This document shows, one piece after another, positions 54,165 to 62,972 of a stretch of 64,000 nucleotides of DNA; position 1 is the stretch's first letter; every line of letters begins with the position of its first letter. Origin of the DNA: Xanthocytophaga agilis (GTDB lineage Bacteria > Bacteroidota > Bacteroidia > Cytophagales > 172606-1); contig NZ_JASJOU010000009.1 in assembly GCF_030068605.1 (NCBI RefSeq), forward strand, positions 310,001 to 374,000, written 5' to 3'. Under the pieces are notes generated by a model. It searched no databases. It had not been told where the DNA came from and was given only the letters and a program-made list of their open reading frames with translations. A program made the translations under genes and the position numbers.

Positions 54165-54174
54165 TAATTACAAA

Positions 54175-54285
54175 TAGCTTTTGAACTGAATCTAGTTCAT
54201 TTTTGGTTTTGAACAGAATAGTGGTCGTTTTTAATTTTGACCGTTATTTTGCTCATCTTCTGCTTTGAGCAGTATACTAATCAAA
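54175..54285 (-). repeat. degenerate 28-bp tandem repeat array, copy 3
   Basis: On the minus strand the core TCAAA recurs at 54268-54264, 54240-54236, 54212-54208 and 54184-54180, exactly 28 bases apart each time, followed by an A-rich tail (TCAAAATTAAAAACGAC, TCAAAACCAAAAATGAAC). The sequence relates to the arrays at 20.8 and 55.2 kb but is more diverged. It lies directly upstream of map and just after the GC-rich element. Confidence 0.65.
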
Positions 54286-54339
54286 TTAGACACTCATAAT
54301 CTTTTCATTTTCCTTTTTTTTCAACAAACGTCCAGCCTT

Positions 54340-55104
54340 ATGTCAATATCCAATGAGAGTGAATTAGCCGGAATGCAAAAAATCAGTGAAGTGGTAGGTA
54401 TCACACTTCGTAAAATGCGGGAATATGCCAGACCAGGCATGTCAACCAAAGAACTGGACGAGTATGGCGGTTCACTTCTTTCGCACTATAATGCCCGATC
54501 TGCACCTAATCTTGCCTATGGATTTCCAGGTTGGACGTGTATTAGTGTCAACAATGAAGTAGCTCATGGGATTCCGTCAGAGAAAACCATATTGCAGGAA
54601 GGTGATCTGGTAAATATTGATGTATCTGCTGAATTGAATGGGTATTGGTCAGATAACGGAGGATCGTTTGTATTGGGACAAGATATTCACAATCACACCA
54701 ATTTGGTAGAGGCTTCCCGCAAGATTTTATACAAGGCGATTCAACACATTCGGGGAGGGGTTAAAATCGCAGATATTGGAAACCTAATTGAAAAAGAAGC
54801 CCATATGTCAGGGTATAAAGTTATTCGGAATCTGGCGGGTCATGGCATTGGACGGAGCCTGCACGAAGAACCTAGTGATATTGTATGTTATTACGATCGG
54901 TTTAATAAAACCCGATTTAAAAAGAATTCAGTTGTGGCTATTGAAACATTCATTTCAACAAAAGCCTCCCATGCCTATGATAAAGGTGACGGCTGGACGC
55001 TGGTCACAAAGGATAAAAGCTTTGTGGCACAACATGAACATACTATTCTGATAACAGATGGGAAACCTATCATTTTAACGGAAGCAAACCATATCTGGAA
55101 CTAA
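54340..55104 (+). CDS. map: type I methionyl aminopeptidase
   Basis: A 254-residue M24A enzyme that removes the initiator Met. Metal ligands are visible: Asp in LVNIDVSAELNGYWSDNGG (two Asp), His in AGHGIGRSLHEEP, Glu in AIETFIS and Glu in AQHEHTILIT. The region YWSDNGGSF differs from the usual GYxxD(T/S)xRTF pattern, so this is a divergent map. The ATG at 54340 was chosen; a longer frame starts in the 28-bp repeat. Flanked on both sides by repeat arrays. Confidence 0.9.
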   Translation: MSISNESELAGMQKISEVVGITLRKMREYARPGMSTKELDEYGGSLLSHYNARSAPNLAYGFPGWTCISVNNEVAHGIPSEKTILQEGDLVNIDVSAELNGYWSDNGGSFVLGQDIHNHTNLVEASRKILYKAIQHIRGGVKIADIGNLIEKEAHMSGYKVIRNLAGHGIGRSLHEEPSDIVCYYDRFNKTRFKKNSVVAIETFISTKASHAYDKGDGWTLVTKDKSFVAQHEHTILITDGKPIILTEANHIWN

Positions 55105-55201
55105 CCTGTATTCTCTAGCAATATAGATGTGGAGGAGTAATAGGTATGGATTTATAACAAAAACATCCTTGCGTTTAATTCACGACAGCCGATTGTTTGC
55201 G

Positions 55202-55492
55202 GTGAATTCCGATCACTTTTGTTGGTTGCGGTGAATAATACGCAAGAGCCAGAGTGACCAGAGTTCTAGTCAAAAAAATTTTTGTCGTGAGTTATGCGCA
55301 AAACAAAAAATGATTGGAACTCCGGTCAAACTCAAAACTGCCGTGAGTTATGGTCAAAACCTTCTTTTATGGTGGGGCAACTGAGACAAACCCAAACAAG
55401 AGCCTTGCTGTGAACAATGCGCAAACTAAAAGTAATCGGAACTCCAGTTACAATTAAAACTGATTGGAGTTATATGCAAGTTGATCACTGAT
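55202..55492 (+). repeat. degenerate 28-bp tandem repeat array, copy 2
   Basis: Units start at 55202 (29 bases), 55231, 55259, 55287, 55315 and 55343 (28 bases each), then a 39-base irregular stretch (55371-55409), then 55410 (27 bases), 55437 and 55465 (28 bases). Heads alternate between GTGAGTTATGCGC-like and GGAACTCCGGTC-like types; tails end in AAAATGAT or AAACTGCC. It is the longest of three related arrays. It fills most of the 507-base gap between map and the LLM oxidoreductase gene. Confidence 0.8.
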
Positions 55493-55611
55493 AAGTTGAC
55501 CAGCCTTGTCTTCTTCAAAAAAGTTTTTGCATAGAACCACGTTCAGCTATCGGCAGCATAAAAGGAGTAGCTTAAAGAAGTCATATCCTCATGGACTATC
55601 TGATATATTTT

Positions 55612-56655
55612 CTAAGAAGAGAAACATTCAGCCTTTTCAACATAAGGAGTGAGTTCAAAGGCTTCTGCCAGTAATTCATAGGAGCGAATCCGGTCAGCGA
55701 AATCATAGGTAATGGTTGCAGCAACGATTTCATCTACCTCATAATCCATAGCCAGTTGCTCAATTTGTTGTTTTACCTGCTCAGGCGTTCCCGCAATCAT
55801 CCGAGCTCTGTTAAACTGAATCCGTGACAGTTCAGCCTGTGTATACTGAATATTCTTTACCTCATCATAGGTACTTAATCCGGATCGTATACCTTTCTCT
55901 ATACTCAGAAAACGCCAATCCATAACAGCCTGTAATTCTCTAGCCTTTTTTTCGGTATCAGCACAGAGCACAAATATTCCTACAGTGGCGTATGGTTGTG
56001 CAAACTGATCTGAGGGACGAAAACTTTCCCGATAAGCCTTTACTGCCTGAGGTCCACCAACTGGATTAATAAACTGTGCAAAAGACAATGCCATACCAAA
56101 ATGTGCAGCAACCAATCCACTATGTCCACTGGAAGTAAGCATCCACAAATGGGGTACAGTATCTGCGATAGGAATAGCCCTGATATGTGCCTGTACAGAA
56201 GCCGGATCTGAAGAATCAGTGAGAAAACCCTGTAAATCTACAATCTGTTGGATAAAATCCTGTTCGCTAAATGTATTAGAAGGGTTAAGTAAACTGGATG
56301 TAATACGATCTCCACCAGGAGCTCTACCCAATCCCAGGTCGATACGTCCGGGAAACAATGTTTCCAGCATCCGAAAGTTTTCGGCTACTTTTAGTGAACT
56401 GTGATTAGGAAGCATAATACCTCCAGATCCTAAACGTATGTGTTTTGTCTCTCCTGCCAGATGAGCAATCAATACTTCTGGTGCAGATCCTGCCAAACTG
56501 GTAATATTATGATGCTCAGACACCCAATAGCGGGTATATCCTAACCTATCAGCCAGACGAGCTAGTTCTATAGTTTCTTTGATAGCCTGCGATGCAGTGC
56601 CACCAGCTCTGACAGGTGACTGATCCAGTACACTTAGTTTAATCTTTTGTCCCAT
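55612..56655 (-). CDS. LLM class flavin-dependent oxidoreductase
   Basis: A 347-residue luciferase-like monooxygenase (PF00296, MsnO8-type) that uses reduced FMN. Motifs: LDQSPVRAGGTASQAIKET, YTRYWVSEHHN (FMN contact), GSGGIMLPNHSSLKVAENF and LGRAPGGDRITSS. The substrate is unknown. Single-gene unit on the minus strand, convergent with map across the repeat array. Confidence 0.9.
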   Translation of the reverse strand: MGQKIKLSVLDQSPVRAGGTASQAIKETIELARLADRLGYTRYWVSEHHNITSLAGSAPEVLIAHLAGETKHIRLGSGGIMLPNHSSLKVAENFRMLETLFPGRIDLGLGRAPGGDRITSSLLNPSNTFSEQDFIQQIVDLQGFLTDSSDPASVQAHIRAIPIADTVPHLWMLTSSGHSGLVAAHFGMALSFAQFINPVGGPQAVKAYRESFRPSDQFAQPYATVGIFVLCADTEKKARELQAVMDWRFLSIEKGIRSGLSTYDEVKNIQYTQAELSRIQFNRARMIAGTPEQVKQQIEQLAMDYEVDEIVAATITYDFADRIRSYELLAEAFELTPYVEKAECFSS

Positions 56656-56785
56656 GTCTCCTCAACACTTCATACGTTAAAATAGTTGAGTCTTTTACTT
56701 TCCTCTCACCATATGTATTTCAGATTCATTTTTAGGTACAGCCAGATGTAGCTATATTTGGATACATCCCTTTTAAACAACCATT

Positions 56786-57721
56786 ATGAAATCCAAAATT
56801 ATTTTATTGTCTCTTTTCCTTAGTCTCTGTTTACCTATTTGCCTATTGGCTCAAACTAGCAAGCCAAAGAATGACCCTATTTTACAAAAGAAATTATCCG
56901 ATGCAGTAAAGGACTTCAAAGGAACAGTAGGAATATATGTTCGAAATCTGAAAACTGGTCAGACAGCCTATCTGAATGCAGATAGCATTTTTCCTACAGC
57001 CAGCATGATCAAAGTGCCGATTACCATTGGCATCATGGATAAAATCGAAAAAGGAGAACTTCACTACCATGACAAACTTGTATACAAAGATTCGCTACTA
57101 TATGCAGGAGAAGATATTCTGGGGTCGTTTAAAGACAGTTCTGTTATTACCTTAAGCAAAGTAATGATGCTGATGATTACGACTAGTGACAATACAGCCA
57201 GTCTATGGTGTCAGTCCTTGGCAGGAACAGGAACTGCTATCAATAAAATACTTGAAGACTACGGATTTCGACATACCCGCGTAAACTCCCGAACACCAGG
57301 CAGAGAGAATGCACGAAAAGTTTATGGCTGGGGGCAAACAACACCAAGAGAAATGGCTGATTTGCTTGTTAATATTCGGGAAGGCAAACTCATTAGTCCG
57401 GCAGCTAGTGAACGCATCTACCGCAATCTGACTCGAATTTACTGGGACGAAGAAGCACTTTCCGAAATTCCTCCTTATATACAGGTAGCCTCAAAACAAG
57501 GGGCTGTCAATGAATCCCGCTCAGAAGTTGTCTTGGTCAATGGCCCTTCCGGTGATTATGTCTTTTGTATAATCACAAAAAATCTACAGGATACAAGCTG
57601 GAAATACACTAATGCAGGATATGTACTAATACGAAATATATCACGCCTATTGTGGAATTACTTTGAACCTACCTCAGACTGGAAACCGGCCTCTGGGTTA
57701 GAAAAATATTATGCAGATTAA
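56786..57721 (+). CDS. class A beta-lactamase-like serine hydrolase
   Basis: A 311-residue exported protein (signal peptide to about residue 22, LLAQTS). It has the serine-beta-lactamase motifs: SxxK at Ser73-Lys76 (ASMIKVPI), SDN at 134-136 (TTSDNTAS), and KQG at 237-239 in place of KTG/KSG. The Glu166 equivalent is not certain. It is divergent from known resistance enzymes in motif 3 and may act on cell-wall peptides or beta-lactams; the sequence alone cannot decide. Single-gene unit. Confidence 0.85.
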   Translation: MKSKIILLSLFLSLCLPICLLAQTSKPKNDPILQKKLSDAVKDFKGTVGIYVRNLKTGQTAYLNADSIFPTASMIKVPITIGIMDKIEKGELHYHDKLVYKDSLLYAGEDILGSFKDSSVITLSKVMMLMITTSDNTASLWCQSLAGTGTAINKILEDYGFRHTRVNSRTPGRENARKVYGWGQTTPREMADLLVNIREGKLISPAASERIYRNLTRIYWDEEALSEIPPYIQVASKQGAVNESRSEVVLVNGPSGDYVFCIITKNLQDTSWKYTNAGYVLIRNISRLLWNYFEPTSDWKPASGLEKYYAD

Positions 57722-58165
57722 TATTTCTCTACTAGTTATCTAGTGAAAATAGACAAGGATTCGGGAATTCTTTCGTGTGTATAAATCATTCAAAAAAGAT
57801 AACCTTCTTTGCTTTAATCAGCCAAAAAAGATTAAAATCTCCATATACCATCAATAAATAAGCCAAATAATATATATGGATCTATTTATGAACATGAGTT
57901 AATTTTTTGATAATCAAAATATTACTATATACAATTAAAAAACATGTAGTTAATCTGATAAACCTACTTAATAATCGCTATAAGAAACTAAAAGGTGATT
58001 ATTAAGTAGGTTTATTTATTTCAATTATCATTTATTACATAGAGTTTCTGCCTCATTTTCAGAGCTTTTTTTATACATCAGCTCAGTCTGTTACTTTTGT
58101 TTTAATGTTAAAATTTCCTAACACTAAATCAATTTAAACAGTTACTATTAAACTATTATCTCACT
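57722..58165. other. gene-free AT-rich stretch with a long hairpin
   Basis: About 440 bases with no gene. At 57958-58015 a perfect 19-bp stem (ATAAACCTACTTAATAATC at 57958-57976 with 57997-58015) is followed by a T-rich stretch. It sits 236 bp after the beta-lactamase-like gene, so it may end a separate small transcript. Confidence 0.6.
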
Positions 58166-58705
58166 ATGAAAAAGGGTTACTTATTTATTCAACTAGCTAT
58201 TCTTGCCTTTGTACTTATCGGGTTCTCTTCTTGTAAGAAAGATGATGAAGTACCTGCTAATGTCATTGAAGATCAAAGTGGTGTTAAGGTAGAATTACAA
58301 TGGCTAATTGCAACAACCAATTCTACTCAGTCAACCTCTCTCTCTGACACAGATTTGGACTTCTATTTGTATAAACAACCTGCGATTGAAATTTCAGGTA
58401 ACAACACAAATATCATGTTAAGATCTTATAATGAAGATTCTTATGAATCATTCACTTTAAATGATTTAACGACGTTAGAAGATGAAACAAAACTTGTAGA
58501 TGGTACATATGTACTAGGTGTAAAAGTATATTCATCTTATACAAATGGGACACTTGATATAGTAACAACAGGGGTATCTACTAATAAAACGTATAAGATA
58601 AACTCTACCTATACTGCTTCTCAGGAAGGAACTACTATTCGTCCTTTTGCAACAATTACTAAGTCAGGCTCTAAATATACCATTAAAAGTGTAAGTGCCA
58701 ACTAA
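58166..58705 (+). CDS. hypothetical lipoprotein
   Basis: A 179-residue lipoprotein with signal and lipobox GFSSC followed by KKDDEVPANV. The mature domain is rich in Thr, Ser and Asn, with strand-like patterns (VKVELQWLIATTN; DGTYVLGVKVYS) that suggest an immunoglobulin-like beta sandwich on the cell surface. No family is recognised. A very long hairpin follows the stop codon. Confidence 0.72.
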   Translation: MKKGYLFIQLAILAFVLIGFSSCKKDDEVPANVIEDQSGVKVELQWLIATTNSTQSTSLSDTDLDFYLYKQPAIEISGNNTNIMLRSYNEDSYESFTLNDLTTLEDETKLVDGTYVLGVKVYSSYTNGTLDIVTTGVSTNKTYKINSTYTASQEGTTIRPFATITKSGSKYTIKSVSAN

Positions 58706-58720
58706 TAGCATATCCAATTA

Positions 58721-58780
58721 ATAAATACCCTAAAACAACAAAGCCTTCACTAGAAGGCTTTGTTGTTTTAGGGTATTTAT
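58721..58780 (+). terminator. 28-bp perfect hairpin terminator
   Basis: The arms 58721-58748 and 58753-58780 are exact reverse complements over 28 bases (left arm begins ATAAATACCC and ends AAGCCTTC) with a 4-base loop ACTA, followed by TTTTTG. It is much longer than a normal terminator. Confidence 0.85.
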
Positions 58781-59272
58781 TTTTGAATCTATTTCCTCAT
58801 AGAAAGTAATTTTAGTTTAAAAGACTCTCTGTTTTAAAAGTAATGTTTTTTAATTAATCCATCCATCTAGTTATTCACTCCTTCTATCCTTTTTTTATAC
58901 CACTTACCCTAAAATCTTTAATAAACAGGGTTACAGCTGCATCATATAGCCATAAATATTCAAAACAGGTTGAAGATTGGATCTGAACTCTGAAGCAAAA
59001 TATAAACAATGTGTCCGAAAACGAACAAGTAATCTTGAAACCGGACAGAAGCGAAAAAGTAAGGAAATTAAAAAACCTTGAAATTAAGCTAAAAACAAAG
59101 ATTCTTATGAATTGGCACAGAGATTGGAAAACATCTATTACCGAAAGCAACTATGAAAACTTTAAAATACTCTTTTAAAAATTATTTTACAACTATGAAA
59201 GCTGACACTAGTATCTCTTTAAATTCAAACACTACTATCTCAACTACAACTAACAATTTAACAACTACAACT
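58781..59272. other. gene-free leader region with repeated CAACTATGAAA
   Basis: About 490 bases before the secreted protein gene; a minus frame over 58884-59150 is not convincing. A sigma-54-like site is at 59112-59128 and CAACTATGAAA occurs at 59148, 59190 and 59268, each with ATG in the same frame. The first two may be unused or minor starts. Confidence 0.45.
59112..59128 (+). promoter_or_regulatory. candidate sigma-54 type promoter
   Basis: TTGGCACAGAGATTGGA matches YTGGCACGNNNNTTGCW except for two positions; the -12 element reads GG instead of GC, which weakens the case. Confidence 0.3.
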
Positions 59273-59686
59273 ATGAAAACTCAGGTAACTAACAATCGTC
59301 TTCGTTTCGCTATCCGTAAAGCTGTCTTAACATTGGTTGCAGCCGTTGCAGTAGCAGCTACTCAGGTAACTTTTGGTGCTACAGGTCCAGAGCCAGCAGC
59401 AGCCGGATCATTGCAGTCAACAGTGTTCCAACTACCAAACTCTCTGAAATTTAAAACAATCATAGCAGCCAATAATAATAACAAAGTGTTTATTACTATT
59501 CTTAATGCTAAAAACGAAGCTATTTACTCAGAAGTAACGAAAAACAATTCTAGCTATATCCGGACATTTGACTTCAGTACATTAGCAGATGGAGAATATA
59601 CTTTTCAGATTTCTAATGGTAAAGAAACTCAAAGCAAAACATTCAAGATTGAGACTACTACAGCTCGTGTAGTAAATCTTAACTAA
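59273..59686 (+). CDS. hypothetical secreted protein
   Basis: A 137-residue exported protein. From the chosen ATG the signal peptide is LTLVAAVAVAATQVTFGA after a basic N-terminus (MKTQVTNNRLRFAIRKA). The mature domain begins with a Pro/Ala-rich segment and shows FKTIIAANNNNKVFITILNA and DGEYTFQISNGKETQSKTFKI, similar in pattern to the beta-sandwich of DUF3244 or sorting-domain proteins. In-frame ATG codons at 59153 and 59195 would add a Thr/Ser/Asn-rich extension. Function is unknown. Confidence 0.6.
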   Translation: MKTQVTNNRLRFAIRKAVLTLVAAVAVAATQVTFGATGPEPAAAGSLQSTVFQLPNSLKFKTIIAANNNNKVFITILNAKNEAIYSEVTKNNSSYIRTFDFSTLADGEYTFQISNGKETQSKTFKIETTTARVVNLN

Positions 59687-59748
59687 GATATTAAAAATAA
59701 AGGTTTATAAGTGATTTATTAACAGGAAAGTTTGATTGGTTCCTAACA

Positions 59749-59782
59749 AAACAGCTGTCATGGGCATCCACGACAGCTGTTT
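59749..59782. terminator. convergent hairpin terminator
   Basis: An 11-bp perfect stem (AAACAGCTGTC, 59749-59759; GACAGCTGTTT, 59772-59782) between the secreted protein gene and trpS. Confidence 0.85.
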
Positions 59783-59805
59783 CATTTTCAACAGGTTTCA
59801 CTATC

Positions 59806-60777
59806 TTATATATACCCTAATACCTTTCTTACTTTATCCAATGTATGGACAGCAATTTCCTTAGCCTTCTCTTCTCCCTTCTGAAGTTCTTTTTCCAGTT
59901 CGAGTAAATTCTCCATGTAATAGGCAAATTTGCGACGTGGCTCTTCGAAAACAGACAGCATCACAGCATGTAGTTCCTGTTTGGCGTGGCCATATCCAAA
60001 GTTTCCAGCCAGATATTTTTGCCGTAAGGCCTCTGTTTGTTCTGATGAAGCAATTAGGGAATACAACTTAAATACAATGTCCGTATCCGGATTCTTGGGT
60101 TCTTCTAATGGAGTGCTATCCGTCTTGATTGTCTTTATTACCTTCAGTAATTCTTTCTCTGGCAGAAAAATATCAATATAGTTATTATAGGATTTACTCA
60201 TTTTCTGTCCATCAACACCTGGAATTACCATTACATCCTCGCTAATCTTTGCCTCAGGTACAACAAAAACCTCACCATGCTGATAATTAAATGTATTAGC
60301 GATATTCCGGGTGATTTCAAGATGCTGTTGCTGGTCTTTTCCAACAGGAACATAATTGGCATCATATAATAGTATATCAGCTGCCTGTAAGATGGGATAA
60401 GTAAACAATCCGACATTGGCACTGGTTTCGGCTCTACCTGACTTTTCTTCAAATGCGCCTGTATACATCCAGTTCATAGGTGTATAACAATTCAGAAACC
60501 ATGCTAACTCGGTATGAGCAGGTACTCTTGACTGTCTCCACAAAACATTTTTCTCGGTATCAAATCCACATGCAAGCCATGCGGCAGCAATGGCATATGT
60601 ATATTCTTTTCGTTTTTCTCCGTCTTTTAGCGAAGTCAGCGAATGCAAATCAGCAATAAAGAAAAATGATTCGTTCTCCGGTTGGCTGGAAAGCTTGATT
60701 GCAGGTGCAATCGCTCCCAGAATGTTTCCCAGATGGGGACGACCAGAAGATTGAATGCCTGTAAGAATGCGAGACAT
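59806..60777 (-). CDS. trpS: tryptophanyl-tRNA synthetase
   Basis: A 323-residue class I synthetase. The HIGH-like motif is PHLGN (near residue 14), and the KMSKS loop appears as GQKMSKSYNNYI. YTGAFEEKSG and ADILLYDANYVPVGKDQQQHLE form the Trp site. The ATG at 60777 was chosen (MSRILTGIQSSGR); a longer frame starts at 60822. Minus strand; its start lies 77 bp after the EamA stop, so both could be read together. Confidence 0.95.
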   Translation of the reverse strand: MSRILTGIQSSGRPHLGNILGAIAPAIKLSSQPENESFFFIADLHSLTSLKDGEKRKEYTYAIAAAWLACGFDTEKNVLWRQSRVPAHTELAWFLNCYTPMNWMYTGAFEEKSGRAETSANVGLFTYPILQAADILLYDANYVPVGKDQQQHLEITRNIANTFNYQHGEVFVVPEAKISEDVMVIPGVDGQKMSKSYNNYIDIFLPEKELLKVIKTIKTDSTPLEEPKNPDTDIVFKLYSLIASSEQTEALRQKYLAGNFGYGHAKQELHAVMLSVFEEPRRKFAYYMENLLELEKELQKGEEKAKEIAVHTLDKVRKVLGYI

Positions 60778-60854
60778 AAAATAGAAAGATATATAATTAC
60801 TAGGAAGCAAAATGCGGCACAAAAATGATACTATTTTCTCGTTATCCCAACGAC

Positions 60855-61784
60855 TCAGACATTTTGCGTTAGATTCTTTGTTTGAAATCTTTTTAGTAAC
60901 GGATAAATCAAGACTGCCAGTAAGATGATAGCGGTACCAGCATAAAATCCAGGGGTCATTCGCTCCTTTTCTCCAAAGATTAATACTGCCAGAACAATTC
61001 CATATACAGGTTCTAGATTAATAGTCAGATTAATTGCAAATGGGGTAAATTTACGTAACAAGCTCACTCCCATTGAATACGCATATACTGTACACACCCA
61101 GGCAAGTAGTACAATCCATAACCAGTCCCATGCTACAGGAATCAGATTGATGGGTTCTCCCTTGTAGAAAAGTACAGAAAAAACAGGCAGCAAGACTGAG
61201 GCACTCAAACAAGCACCCATCATTTCATAAAAAGTAACTACCTGCGCATCATATATATGAGCAAATCTGGAATTAATCACAGAAAATAAAGCAGCCAGCA
61301 TAGCAGAAACTACAGCCATTCCTAATCCCAATGCATGAGTAAACTCAAAACGAAAAACGACATATAAGCCTGCTATGGCAATTATTCCCAGACCTATTTC
61401 CAGCAATCTAACTTTACGACGTTGTACTAGCGGCTCCAATAAACTAGTCCACAGTGATCCGGTTGCCATGCCAGCCAGACATACCGACACATTAGCCACT
61501 CTTGCTGCAGCAAAAAATAAAATCCAGTGAAGGGCAATTACACCTCCGGTCAATAAGAATTGAACAGTAACAGACGATCCTACTCTTACCTCTTTCTTTT
61601 TATAGACACAAATAATTCCTAACAAAATAGAAGCCAGCAATGTACGATATACAACCAACTCCACAGCAGGAATTGTTATCAATCGGCCAAGAATAGCAGT
61701 AAATCCCCAGATAATGACCAGAAAATGCAACTGTAGATAGTCCTGTAGTGATGGAGTTCCAGATGTACCAGGAGATTCTTGCAT
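60855..61784 (-). CDS. EamA (DMT) family transporter
   Basis: A 309-residue protein with ten predicted membrane helices in two EamA repeats (HFLVIIWGFTAILGRLI at the start; INLEPVYGIVLAVLIFGEKERMTPGFYAGTAIIL at the end). The substrate is unknown. Upstream of trpS on the minus strand. Confidence 0.88.
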   Translation of the reverse strand: MQESPGTSGTPSLQDYLQLHFLVIIWGFTAILGRLITIPAVELVVYRTLLASILLGIICVYKKKEVRVGSSVTVQFLLTGGVIALHWILFFAAARVANVSVCLAGMATGSLWTSLLEPLVQRRKVRLLEIGLGIIAIAGLYVVFRFEFTHALGLGMAVVSAMLAALFSVINSRFAHIYDAQVVTFYEMMGACLSASVLLPVFSVLFYKGEPINLIPVAWDWLWIVLLAWVCTVYAYSMGVSLLRKFTPFAINLTINLEPVYGIVLAVLIFGEKERMTPGFYAGTAIILLAVLIYPLLKRFQTKNLTQNV

Positions 61785-61840
61785 AGATTATTTATTGTGA
61801 AAATATTTTACCATAACTGTATAGCTAAAAGCCAAAAAAG

Positions 61841-61862
61841 AACCCCTCAACAGAGAGGGGTT
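61841..61862 (-). terminator. hairpin terminator
   Basis: AACCCCTC (61841-61848) pairs with GAGGGGTT (61855-61862), followed on the minus strand by TCTTTTTTGG, after the LptF/G gene. Confidence 0.85.
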
Positions 61863-61892
61863 TCCAATATATCTCATGAAAGAAATCAGATA

Positions 61893-62972
61893 CTACCTTG
61901 GAACAACAAAATACAAGATAAAGCTCAAGACCGCAAATATAAAGTTCGGAATCCATACAGCCACCATAGGTGGAATAGAACCAATCTGCGCCAGTGTTTT
62001 ACCCATAATAAAGATCAGAATGTATGCGAAAGCCAGTACAAACCCAAATGCAATCTGGAAACCAACACCTTGCCGACTTTTTCGGGCAGATACAATTACC
62101 CCCATCATAGTCAGAATCATAATGGCAAACGGACTGGTAAAACGCAGATACTTTTCAATCTGATAAATCTCTACTCCATCATCTCCCCGTTTAATTAATT
62201 CTCCAATCAGGTCTTCCAGTTCTGTCAGGGTATAGGTTTCATATTGCATGTAGTTGTTGCCAAAATCGGCAGGCACCAGATTAGGAACAATGGTATCTTT
62301 CTGTATTCCAGAAGAAATTGTCTCTTTCAAACCATCGAAGGTATGAATGCGATAATCTGTCAGCTTCCATTTATTCTTTTCAGGAATCCAGGTAACCGAT
62401 TGAGCAAAAAGCTTTGCTTTCATTTCGGTTCCTATAATTTTCTCTTCTGTGAATCGATAGCCTATATCACGACTGTTATCATAGCTTTCTAAGTATACAT
62501 ACAGATCTGGTGCAACCTTACGATGAATATTTCGTCCACTGAAATAAAACTGGTCTTTGGTATATTTTTTCTCAAATGCCAGTCTCGTTTTATTTGCATT
62601 CGGGATCACCCACCCAGTAAAGTAGAAAATCATTGCGCCTACCACACAAGAACCAATCAGATAGGGAACTAGTACTCTTCGAAAGCTTACCCCACTACTG
62701 AGTATGGCAATTATTTCTGTACGCGCAGCCAGCTGTGCCGTCACAAATACAGTCGCAATAAAAACCGTAATCGGACTCAACAAGTTGGCATAGTATGGAA
62801 TAAAATTCAGATAATAATCAAAAATAATAGCTTTTAATGGCGCATTCCGTTTGATAAAATCATCCATTTTCTCCACTAAGTCAATCACCACAATAATCGC
62901 CATCAGAATCCCTACTACAAATATAAATGTGGAGAGATATTTCTTAATAATATACCAGTCAAGGATTTTCAT
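61893..62972 (-). CDS. LptF/LptG family permease
   Basis: A 359-residue membrane protein of the YjgP/YjgQ family (PF03739), the permease part of the complex that moves lipopolysaccharide to the outer membrane. It has the family layout: three N-terminal helices (IIKKYLSTFIFVVGILMAII), LSPITVFIATVFVTAQLAARTEIIAILSSG, a periplasmic beta-jellyroll domain (about 125-265), and three C-terminal helices. Whether it is LptF or LptG cannot be told. ATG at 62972 (MKILDWYIIKKY) was chosen. Confidence 0.9.
   Translation of the reverse strand: MKILDWYIIKKYLSTFIFVVGILMAIIVVIDLVEKMDDFIKRNAPLKAIIFDYYLNFIPYYANLLSPITVFIATVFVTAQLAARTEIIAILSSGVSFRRVLVPYLIGSCVVGAMIFYFTGWVIPNANKTRLAFEKKYTKDQFYFSGRNIHRKVAPDLYVYLESYDNSRDIGYRFTEEKIIGTEMKAKLFAQSVTWIPEKNKWKLTDYRIHTFDGLKETISSGIQKDTIVPNLVPADFGNNYMQYETYTLTELEDLIGELIKRGDDGVEIYQIEKYLRFTSPFAIMILTMMGVIVSARKSRQGVGFQIAFGFVLAFAYILIFIMGKTLAQIGSIPPMVAVWIPNFIFAVLSFILYFVVPR

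Noticed and set aside
54265-54339. N-terminal extension of map
   Set aside because: It lies inside the 28-bp array and adds residues not seen in M24 enzymes; the ATG at 54340 gives the normal start.
58884-59150. 88-codon minus-strand frame before the secreted protein gene
   Set aside because: Its Phe/Leu-rich sequence is the complement of A-rich DNA; no start context or family pattern.
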